DNA from: Planctomycetota bacterium
GTDB taxonomy: Bacteria; Planctomycetota; UBA1135; GCA-002686595
Assembly: GCA_004296785.1 (NCBI GenBank)
Contig: SCVU01000034.1
Coordinates: 1 to 5,709, forward strand
Length of the DNA: 5,709 nt
Direction of reading: 5' to 3'
A model generated the notes under the pieces. The model was not told the DNA's origin. It saw only the letters and a list, made by a program, of their open reading frames with translations, and did not search any database. Numbering within the stretch: position 1 is the stretch's first letter; every line of letters begins with the position of its first letter. This document shows, in pieces, positions 1 through 5,606 of this stretch. The position numbers were made by a program, and so were the translations under genes.

Positions 1-1
1 G

Positions 2-463
2 CTCGCATCCGACGAGCGCGGCCCGCTGCTCGCGTGGCTCGCCGCGCAGCCGTTCGTGCGCGTCGACGCGGACCTGTACTGCGTGCACGCCGGGCTGCAC
101 CCGGCGTGGCGCGATCCGGCCGCCGAGCTCGCCGGTCTCGGCGCGCTGGACGACGATCCGCGCATCGACTTCGCGACGCGCGCGCGCTGGTGCGACCCGC
201 GCGGCGAGCGCCCGCCGAGCGACGACGAGTCGCCCCTGCCGCCGCAGCAGCCGTGGTTCGAGCACTACCGGCGCGCCGCGCACGGCGGCCGGCGCGTCGT
301 GTTCGGCCACTGGGCCGCGCGCGGCCTCGTCGTCAACGCCGACGTGGTCGGGCTCGACTCGGGCTGCGTGTGGGGCGGCGCGCTCAGCGCTTGGATCGCC
401 GAGGAAGACCGCGTCGTCGCCGTGCCCGCGCAGCGCGCGTGGGCCGCGATCGGGAGCGACTGA
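2..463 (+). CDS. apaH: Symmetrical bis(5'-nucleosyl)-tetraphosphatase (ApaH), 3' part only
   Basis: This gene runs in from the left edge; the 153 visible codons end at TGA 461-463. ApaH is a cytoplasmic metallophosphoesterase of the PPP superfamily that splits Ap4A into two ADP. The visible part carries the C-terminal half of the fold: LLAWLAAQPF, then VHAGLHPAW (metal-ligand His at codon 86-88), FATRARWCDP, QPWFEHY, VVFGHW (second metal-ligand His at 308-310) and LDSGCVWGGALSAW. The order and wording match E. coli ApaH (WLRRQP, HAGITPQW, FTRMRFC, KPWF, FGHWA, LDTGCCWGGTL). The segment between HAG and FATRARWC is clearly shorter than in E. coli, so this is a compact version. The GDxHG, GDxxxRG and GNHD motifs would lie upstream of the window. 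The specific ApaH call rests on the LDSGCVWGG and PWF blocks; a related PPP-type phosphatase is the alternative. The stop codon overlaps the ribosome site of the antiporter gene, suggesting co-transcription. Confidence 0.87.
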   Translation, partial: LASDERGPLLAWLAAQPFVRVDADLYCVHAGLHPAWRDPAAELAGLGALDDDPRIDFATRARWCDPRGERPPSDDESPLPPQQPWFEHYRRAAHGGRRVVFGHWAARGLVVNADVVGLDSGCVWGGALSAWIAEEDRVVAVPAQRAWAAIGSD

Positions 464-465
464 GG
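462..465 (+). promoter_or_regulatory. Ribosome binding site of the antiporter gene, overlapping the apaH stop
   Basis: GAGG lies 5 bases before ATG 471 and shares bases with the apaH TGA (461-463). This supports ATG 471 as the true start and points to translational coupling with apaH. It is the only good Shine-Dalgarno match in front of any gene start in the window. Confidence 0.6.
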
Positions 466-470
466 CGCCG

Positions 471-2177
471 ATGGCCAAGCTCACCGCGCACGAGATCACG
501 ACGCTGTGCCTGAGCCTCGGCGTGCTGCTGTTCGCCGCGCGCTGCCTCGGCGAGCTCGCGCGCCGCTTCGGCCAGCCGGCAGTGCTCGGCGAGATCATCA
601 CCGGCATCCTGCTCGGCCCGACGGTGCTCGGCCACCTCGCGCCGGAGCTGTCGGCGCACCTGTTCCCGAGCACCGGCGGCGCCGCGCTGGGCCGCGACGC
701 GATCGTGCAGGTCTCGCTCGTGCTGTTCCTGCTCGTCGCGGGCCTCGAGGTCGATCTGTCGGTGCTGATGAAGCAGGGCCGCGCGGCCGCCGCGATCAGC
801 GTGTGCGGGATGGTCGTGCCGTTCCTGGCCGGCTTCGCCGCCGCCTGGTACCTGCCGCGCGCGTTCGGCGCGCAGCCCGGCGCCGACCGCGCGATCTTCG
901 CGCTGTTCTTCGCCACCGCGCTCGCGATCACCGCGCTGCCGGTGATCGCGAAGACGCTGATGGATCTCAACCTGTACCGCAGCGACGTCGGGATGATCGT
1001 GATCGCCGCGGCGGTCTTCGACGACCTGATGGGCTGGCTGATCTTCGCGGTGATCCTCGGGATGATCAGCGAGCCCGACGCGGACTCGTTCGGCCTGCCG
1101 GCGACGATCGTGCTGACGCTGAGCTTCGCCGCGCTGATGTTCACGGCCGGGCGCTGGTCGTTCCACCGCGTGCTGCCGTGGGTGCAGGCGCACACGAGCT
1201 TCCCCGGCGGCGTGCTCGCGCTGGCGCTGTCGGCCGCGCTGCTCGCCGCGTCGTTCACCGAGTGGATCGGCATCCACGCGATCTTCGGCTCGTTCCTGGT
1301 CGGCGTCGCACTGGGCGACTCGGCGCACCTGCGCGCGCGCACGCGCGCGACGATCGAGCAGTTCGTGTCGTTCTTCTTCGCGCCGCTGTTCTTCGGCAGC
1401 ATCGGGCTGCGCGTCGACTTCATGCGCAGCTTCGATCCGCTGCTGTGCGGGCTCGTGCTCGCGATCGCGTGCGCGGGGAAGCTCGCCGGCTGTCTGATCG
1501 GCGCGCGCTGGGCCGGCATGGAGCGGCGCGAGGGCTGGGCCGTCGCGTTCGGCATGAACGCGCGCGGCGCGATGGAGATCGTGCTCGGCCTGCTCGCGTT
1601 CCAGGCCGGCCTGATCGACGAGCGGATGTTCGTCGCGCTGGTCGTGATGGCGGTCGTCACGTCGATGATGAGCGGGCCGCTGATGCGCCGCGTGCTCGCG
1701 CGCAAGAAACTGCGCCAGTTCCAGCAGTACCTGCCGTCGAAGGCGTTCGTCGCGCGCCTGCACTCGCGCGAGCGCCGCGAGGCGATCGGCGAGCTGTGCC
1801 TCGCGCTGGCCGACACCGGCGCGATCGACGCGCGCACGGCGAGCCAGGCGGTCTGGCAACGCGAGCTCGTCACGCCCACCGGCATCGGCAACGCGATCGC
1901 GGTGCCGCACGCGCGCATCCCGGGACTGCAGGCGCCGCTGATCGCGCTCGGCCTGTCGGCCGAGGGCATCGACTTCGACGCGCCCGACGGCCACGGCGCG
2001 CGCATCGTGATGGTGATCCTGTCGCCGCCCGAGGACCACGGCGCGCAGCTCGAGATCCTCGCCGACATGGCGCGCCTGTTCGCGCGGCCCGAGGTGCGCA
2101 CGCGCGCGCTCGAAGTGCGCTCGCACACGGAATTCCTCGCGCTGGTGCAGGCCGAGCGCTCGCACGCAGCGCACTGA
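471..2177 (+). CDS. CPA2/Kef-type cation:proton antiporter fused to a C-terminal PTS EIIA domain
   Basis: This 568-aa inner-membrane protein has two parts. Residues about 8-405 form a Na+/H+ exchanger domain with roughly 12 hydrophobic segments. Its CPA2 signatures are GLEVDL (91-96), TALPVIAKTL (154-163), the Asp-Asp pair D184-D185 in VFDDLMGW, and GMNARGAMEIVLG (361-373). An Asp-Asp pair at the ion site is typical of CPA2 cation/H+ antiporters such as NapA; KefC-type channels have a different residue there. Residues about 425-565 form a PTS EIIA domain of the fructose/nitrogen class, with TGIGNAIAVPHAR placing the phospho-accepting His at H480 and a second active-site His at H523. No TrkA-N/RCK domain, the usual Kef regulatory tail, is present, so the EIIA domain seems to take its place. 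ATG 471 is preceded by GAGG at 462-465, inside the apaH stop region. Whether the ion is K+ or Na+ cannot be read from sequence. Gating by phosphorylation of H480 is an inference. Confidence 0.92.
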   Translation: MAKLTAHEITTLCLSLGVLLFAARCLGELARRFGQPAVLGEIITGILLGPTVLGHLAPELSAHLFPSTGGAALGRDAIVQVSLVLFLLVAGLEVDLSVLMKQGRAAAAISVCGMVVPFLAGFAAAWYLPRAFGAQPGADRAIFALFFATALAITALPVIAKTLMDLNLYRSDVGMIVIAAAVFDDLMGWLIFAVILGMISEPDADSFGLPATIVLTLSFAALMFTAGRWSFHRVLPWVQAHTSFPGGVLALALSAALLAASFTEWIGIHAIFGSFLVGVALGDSAHLRARTRATIEQFVSFFFAPLFFGSIGLRVDFMRSFDPLLCGLVLAIACAGKLAGCLIGARWAGMERREGWAVAFGMNARGAMEIVLGLLAFQAGLIDERMFVALVVMAVVTSMMSGPLMRRVLARKKLRQFQQYLPSKAFVARLHSRERREAIGELCLALADTGAIDARTASQAVWQRELVTPTGIGNAIAVPHARIPGLQAPLIALGLSAEGIDFDAPDGHGARIVMVILSPPEDHGAQLEILADMARLFARPEVRTRALEVRSHTEFLALVQAERSHAAH

Positions 2178-2179
2178 GT

Positions 2180-2247
2180 TCATGCGCGCGCGCCGCTACG
2201 CGCGCGAGGTCGGCTCATGCGCGCGCGAGGTTGATGCGCGCGCAGCG
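2180..2247. repeat. Short degenerate direct repeats in the convergent gap
   Basis: The word TCATGCGCGCGCG occurs exactly at 2180-2192 and 2215-2227. A third, partial copy, GATGCGCGCGC, follows near 2233. A second word, CGCGCGAGGT, occurs at 2201-2210 and 2222-2231. Together they look like a decayed tandem duplication with a unit of about 20-35 bases. No function can be assigned. Confidence 0.45.
2185..2206. terminator. CG-only hairpin between convergent genes, possible bidirectional terminator
   Basis: A perfect 8-bp inverted repeat, CGCGCGCG (2185-2192) and CGCGCGCG (2199-2206), encloses the loop CCGCTA. It sits 7 bases past the antiporter stop and about 50 bases past the end of the convergent EIIA gene, where a shared terminator would be expected. 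No T-run follows on either strand, so it is not a classic intrinsic terminator, and alternating CG forms such stems easily by chance in this genome. Confidence 0.3.
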
Positions 2248-2256
2248 TCGGCGTCG

Positions 2257-2742
2257 CTACGCGGTCGACGAGCGCGTGGCCTCGCCCGCGGCGAGGGCGT
2301 TCCACGCCTCTTCGCCGCTGCGCGCGGCGAGCAGCGCGGCGCGCACCGAGTCGCGCGACAGCATGCGCGCGATCTCGGCCAGCGTGCGGATGTGCAGCAG
2401 CTTCTGCGCGCGCGGCACGAGCAACAGCACGACGATGCGCGCGGGCCGCTGGTCGATGCTCTCGAACGGCAGTCCGCGCGGATCGTGGATCGTGCCCATG
2501 CACGCGACGACGCGCGGCAAGCCTTCGAGCGACGCGTGCGGCAGCGCGAGGCCGCGCTCCATGCCGGTCGACATCGACTTCTCGCGCTCGATCACCGCGG
2601 CCTGCACGGCGGCGCCGGAGCCGGCGGCGATGCGCCCCGTCTCCTCGAGCTGCCGCACCAAGCGCTCGATCGCCGCCCACTTGTCCGGCACGTCGAGCCC
2701 GATGACGAAATCACCGGGCGTGAACAGATCGCAGAGTTGCAT
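2257..2742 (-). CDS. Stand-alone PTS EIIA protein, PtsN-like (fructose/nitrogen class)
   Basis: This 161-aa soluble cytoplasmic protein spans one PTS EIIA type-2 domain, close to the usual length for PtsN (EIIA-Ntr). The motif MSTGMERGLALPHAS puts the phospho-accepting His at H69, corresponding to H73 in E. coli PtsN. LLHIRTLAEIARML supplies the second active-site His at H117, aligned with THLKTL in PtsN. No transmembrane EIIB/EIIC part is present, so a regulatory role like that of PTSNtr, where EIIA controls K+ transport and stress responses, is more likely than sugar uptake. The start is fixed: an in-frame TGA (2761-2763) lies just upstream, with no other start codon between it and ATG 2742. 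No convincing Shine-Dalgarno site precedes it. The gene converges on the antiporter gene, which carries its own EIIA domain 79 bases away. The two EIIA domains are clearly diverged, so this is not a recent duplication. I give no symbol because the ptsN context (rpoN, hpf, rapZ) is absent. Confidence 0.9.
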   Translation of the reverse strand: MQLCDLFTPGDFVIGLDVPDKWAAIERLVRQLEETGRIAAGSGAAVQAAVIEREKSMSTGMERGLALPHASLEGLPRVVACMGTIHDPRGLPFESIDQRPARIVVLLLVPRAQKLLHIRTLAEIARMLSRDSVRAALLAARSGEEAWNALAAGEATRSSTA

Positions 2743-2762
2743 GTCGCGAGGCGGCTTCGCTC

Positions 2763-2790
2763 ATCGTAGCCGGGCGCGCGGCGCGCGGAA
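2763..2790 (-). promoter_or_regulatory. Weak candidate promoter for the EIIA gene
   Basis: On the minus strand TACGAT (+ strand 2763-2768) resembles a -10 box with four of six matches. A poor -35, TTCCGC, lies 16 bases upstream (+ strand 2785-2790). It would give a very short leader of about 15 nt before ATG 2742, consistent with the missing ribosome site. A chance match is quite possible. Confidence 0.25.
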
Positions 2791-2920
2791 CAGCGCGGGC
2801 GCACCGCGACGCCCGGCTCCGCGCATGCCGCGGCGCAGCGCGCGCCGCTGGAAGAAGCGCCGCGCTCGGGCGTCCATGCGCGGTGAGCCCGGAGTGGCGG
2901 GAGCGAGCGCACGTCGAGGT

Positions 2921-2949
2921 TTGACACTCGCGTGCGCGGCCCCTACAGT
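2921..2949 (+). promoter_or_regulatory. Sigma-70-type promoter for the secretin gene
   Basis: A perfect -35 box TTGACA (2921-2926) is followed by exactly 17 bases and then TACAGT (2944-2949), a -10 box with four of six consensus bases including the key T, A and final T. It points toward the secretin gene. Transcription would begin near 2956, giving a leader of about 118 nt. In such GC-rich DNA a full TTGACA at ideal spacing is unlikely to be chance. Confidence 0.72.
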
Positions 2950-2964
2950 GCGCGGGCTCGAACG

Positions 2965-2984
2965 AGGCCGGGAATCCCCGGCCT
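2965..2984 (+). other. Leader stem-loop 1 of the secretin transcript
   Basis: AGGCCGGG (2965-2972) pairs perfectly with CCCGGCCT (2977-2984) around the loop AATC, forming an 8-bp GC-rich stem about 10 nt into the predicted transcript. AACTCTTTC follows, which is slightly T-rich but not a true T-run. It could be a 5' stabilising hairpin, an attenuator stem or a protein-binding site. Confidence 0.5.
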
Positions 2985-3025
2985 AACTCTTTCGGCTCCA
3001 ACGACATACAGCCTCGATACCTAGC

Positions 3026-3042
3026 GGGCTCCGCCGGAGCTT
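3026..3042 (+). other. Leader stem-loop 2 with a possible competing partner
   Basis: GCTCC (3028-3032) pairs with GGAGC (3036-3040) around the loop GCC, and two G-U pairs may extend the stem to 3026-3042. TTTGCTCGTC follows. The same GGCTCC word also occurs at 2994-2999, so GGAGC could pair with either copy. That would allow two mutually exclusive folds before the secretin start at 3074. Confidence 0.35.
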
Positions 3043-3073
3043 TGCTCGTCCCGGGAACACCATCGACACGCCG

Positions 3074-5545
3074 ATGCGCGCAACCACGCTGTCCTCCTTC
3101 GTCGCGCTGCTCCTCGTCGCGGCGCCCACCACGGCGATCCAGGCTCAGCGCCCCGGCAACAATCCGCCGGGCCAGAATCCGGGCGCGAATCCGGCGGCGC
3201 CTGCCGGCACCGCGCCCGTCAACCCCGCCGCCGGGAACCAGGGCGGCGGCGACGGCGTCCCCGCGATCCAGGAGGAAGGCGACGCGTACGTGCTGAACTT
3301 CGCCGAGGCCGGCGAAGAGGGCATGACGCTCGAGGACTTCGTCAAGGTCTGCCAGGACGCGACGGGGCGCAACTTCACGTACTCGAAGGAGACCGCCGAT
3401 CCGCTGCGCAACAACAAGGTGCGCATGTTCGGGACGAAGCGGATCCCGAAGCGCGACTTCTACGCGTTCTTCCAGATCATGATGTTCATCAACGACTTCG
3501 CCTGCGTCGAAGTCGGTCCGCCGCACCTGTCGGTGATCGTGATCCAGAGCCTCGCCGGCGCGCCCGGCCGCGCGGCGACGGGCGGCGTGAACATCCTCAA
3601 CAAGCCGATCTACGTGCTGCCCGAGGACCTGCCGCAGTACGAGGACCAGCCCGCGGTGCTGATCCGCACCGTCGTGCACCTGCCGAACACCGACGTGCGC
3701 CAGCTCGTGAACTCGCTGCGCACGGTGCAGACGCAGAACCAGCAGTACGACTCGATGATCAACGCGGGTCAGTCGAACGCGATCATCCTGACGGGCTTCG
3801 GCTCGAACGTCGCGGCGACCGTCAAGCTGCTGCTGCTGATCGACCAGGCCTCGCGCATCGACGAGGGCATCGAGCCGATCTTCGACGTGATCAAGCTCGA
3901 GTTCGCCGCGCCCGAGGACGTCGCCGACATCATCGAGCAGCTGCTCGAGGCGCGCAACAAGGCCAGCCAGGACCTGCGCCGCAACATGCCCGTGCCCGCC
4001 GAAGGCGGCGGCGTGACCGGCTCGCGCGCATCGACCGAGGCGAAGATCCTCGTCGACTCGCGCACGAGCTCGCTCCTCATCATGGCGATGCCGGAGGACA
4101 TGCCGCGCATCAAGGATCTCGTCGCGCGCCTCGACGTCGAGGTCGTCGAGCCCGAGCGCAACTACCACATCTACAACCTGTCGAACGTCAAGGCCGAGGA
4201 CCTGCAGAAGGTCCTCAAGGACTTCCTGCAGGATGCGAGTCGCGTCACCGAGAGCACCGCTGGTGCGACCGGCGGCCGCGCGCCGGGCACGGCCTCGAGC
4301 GGCGGCAGCTCGCGCGGCAACGAGGTCGTCGTGATCGCCGACAAGGAGACGAACTCGCTGCTGATCGCGGCCAGCAAGACGCGCTATGCGGAAGTGCTCG
4401 ACCTCGTGCGCCAGCTCGACAAGCGCCAGCCGCAGGTGCTGATCGAGACCGCGCTGATCGAACTCTCCGGCGACCGCTCGCGCGACATCGGCGTCGAGCT
4501 CGGCTTCGCCGACATCCCCGGCGTGGGCGACGTCGGCGGCGTCGGCGTGACGAGCTTCGGCCTCTCCTCCTTCGCCGACACCGACAACGACGGCATCCCC
4601 GACCAGAAGGTGCCGAGCATCCTGAAGGGCATGACCGGCGGCATCATCGACGGCGACGACTTCGCGCTGCCCGTGCTGCTGCGGCTGTTCCAGGCCAAGA
4701 CCGACACGAACGTGCTGAACATCCCGTCGGTGCTCGTCAACAACAACGGCAAGGCCGTCGTGACGACCAAGGACGAGCAGCCGACGACGACGATCACCGC
4801 GACCGGCGTCGGCGGCACGACGCAGGAGAACTTCGCGAACTACCAGGAGGCCGGCATCACGCTGACGATCTCGCCGTCGATCAGCGCGTCGCGCTACCTG
4901 CGCCTCAACGTCTCGCTGTCGGTGTCGAGCTTCACCGGCACGTTCTCCGGCGCGATCCCCCCGCCGCGCATCACGCGCGAGCTGCAGACCGAGGTCAACG
5001 TCCCCGACGGCGACACGATGGTCATCGGCGGCATCATCACCGACAACCAGTCGGAGACGCGCGAGTCGACGCCGTGGCTCGGCGACATCCCGATCCTCGG
5101 CGCGCTGTTCCGGCGCGACACGAACAGCAACAAGCGCACGACGCTGTACTTCTTCGTGACGCCGCACATCCTCGAGGACGAGGACTTCGCGGACCTCGCC
5201 GAGATCTCCTACCGCAAGAAGCTCGCGGCGGCCGAGGTCATGGGCAAGCGGCGCATGGAGATCGTCGATCCGAAGTTCTCGAGCGGCGGCAGCACGGGCC
5301 TGGGCGGCGGCTTCGAGATCCCGCTGTACCGCAGCCCCGAGAGCGGCGAGGTACGCTCGGAGAGCGTCGGCCTCGACGCGGTGCGCCAGTCCGAGCTGCT
5401 GCGCGATGCGCAGAAGTCGAGCGCCGTGGAAGCGCCGGCGTCAGCCGCGCCCGCGCAGTCGACGCCGGCGAGCGCGCCGCCCGCCGAGCCGGCGCCCGAG
5501 CCGGTCCCCGAGCCGATCCCCGAACCCGTCCCGCAGAACCCGTAG
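3074..5545 (+). CDS. gspD: Outer-membrane secretin of a type II secretion-like system (GspD family)
   Basis: This 823-aa protein forms the ring-shaped outer-membrane exit pore of a secretion or pilus machine. Residues 1-24 are a Sec signal peptide (ALLLVAAP core, cleavage likely after AIQA). Residues 25-66 are a Pro/Asn/Gly linker. An N0-like domain covers about 70-160, N1 about 190-260, N2 about 268-355 and N3 about 363-450; N2 and N3 carry low-complexity insertions near 298-322 and 388-416. The secretin core covers about 453-700, with RQPQVLIETALIEL, TNVLNIPSVLVNNNGKA, VNVPDGDTMVIGG (642-653), TPWLGDIPILGALF (666-679) and LYFFVTPHIL (691-700). DTDNDGIPD (502-510) is an unusual loop in the core. 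The tail ends in EPxP repeats. It is longer than E. coli GspD (about 650 aa). No AMIN domain, typical of PilQ, is visible, which favours GspD. ATG 3074 is supported by the signal peptide but lacks a clear Shine-Dalgarno site. It heads a likely operon with the downstream ATPase-like gene. Confidence 0.93.
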   Translation: MRATTLSSFVALLLVAAPTTAIQAQRPGNNPPGQNPGANPAAPAGTAPVNPAAGNQGGGDGVPAIQEEGDAYVLNFAEAGEEGMTLEDFVKVCQDATGRNFTYSKETADPLRNNKVRMFGTKRIPKRDFYAFFQIMMFINDFACVEVGPPHLSVIVIQSLAGAPGRAATGGVNILNKPIYVLPEDLPQYEDQPAVLIRTVVHLPNTDVRQLVNSLRTVQTQNQQYDSMINAGQSNAIILTGFGSNVAATVKLLLLIDQASRIDEGIEPIFDVIKLEFAAPEDVADIIEQLLEARNKASQDLRRNMPVPAEGGGVTGSRASTEAKILVDSRTSSLLIMAMPEDMPRIKDLVARLDVEVVEPERNYHIYNLSNVKAEDLQKVLKDFLQDASRVTESTAGATGGRAPGTASSGGSSRGNEVVVIADKETNSLLIAASKTRYAEVLDLVRQLDKRQPQVLIETALIELSGDRSRDIGVELGFADIPGVGDVGGVGVTSFGLSSFADTDNDGIPDQKVPSILKGMTGGIIDGDDFALPVLLRLFQAKTDTNVLNIPSVLVNNNGKAVVTTKDEQPTTTITATGVGGTTQENFANYQEAGITLTISPSISASRYLRLNVSLSVSSFTGTFSGAIPPPRITRELQTEVNVPDGDTMVIGGIITDNQSETRESTPWLGDIPILGALFRRDTNSNKRTTLYFFVTPHILEDEDFADLAEISYRKKLAAAEVMGKRRMEIVDPKFSSGGSTGLGGGFEIPLYRSPESGEVRSESVGLDAVRQSELLRDAQKSSAVEAPASAAPAQSTPASAPPAEPAPEPVPEPIPEPVPQNP
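5486..5533 (+). repeat. Four EPxP tandem repeats at the secretin C-terminus
   Basis: Four 12-base units encode EPAP, EPVP, EPIP and EPVP (residues 805-820), in a wider Ala/Pro/Ser tail from about residue 784. Such Pro-Glu stretches form extended, stiff spacers. Here it follows the last secretin strand and a short charged region, where GspD of enterobacteria has its pilotin-binding S-domain. Confidence 0.7.
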
Positions 5546-5606
5546 CGCACGCCTCCGCCGGCGCCTGCGCGCCGCCCCTCACAACGCTCCCCACGTCGCC
5601 GCTCTC

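Larger units (their letters stand above)
2743..3073. other. Divergent intergenic region between the EIIA gene and the secretin gene
   Basis: These 331 bases lie between divergent genes. The left part, up to about 2915, is uniformly GC-rich and shows no convincing gene. A 38-codon Arg-rich frame on the minus strand (2877-2761) reads open but has no family resemblance. From about 2920 the composition is more mixed, and a promoter and leader with two stem-loops for the secretin gene begin there. Confidence 0.7.

Noticed and set aside
384..2183. A 599-codon open frame on the minus strand opposite the antiporter gene
   Set aside because: It mirrors a clear antiporter-EIIA gene. Its product is almost all Arg, Ala, Glu, His and Asp, as expected of an antisense shadow in very GC-rich DNA, and it has no recognisable domain.
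2761..2877. A 38-codon Arg-rich frame on the minus strand just upstream of the EIIA gene
   Set aside because: It was compared by eye with small basic ribosomal proteins (bL34, bL36) and does not match. There is no ribosome site, and its composition is expected by chance in this DNA.
506..2986. An 826-codon plus-strand frame overlapping the antiporter, the EIIA gene and the spacer
   Set aside because: The translation is Arg/Ala-rich low complexity and runs through two well-supported genes on different strands.
2960..3045. Possible c-di-GMP (GEMM-I) riboswitch in the secretin leader
   Set aside because: CCGGCCTAA and TAGCGGG resemble pieces of the Vc2 GEMM-I sequence, but the conserved GCAAAGC block and the tetraloop-receptor layout are missing. 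The match is too thin to call; an Infernal search would settle it.
2711..5167. An 818-codon open frame on the minus strand opposite the secretin gene
   Set aside because: The composition (Arg, Asp, Val, His, Ala rich, no domains) is that of a GC-rich shadow, and the plus strand encodes an unmistakable secretin.
5559..5574. A 6-bp hairpin (CGGCGC / GCGCCG, loop CTGC) after the secretin stop
   Set aside because: It is short, has no T-run, and lies inside a likely operon, so it is probably chance pairing in GC-rich DNA.
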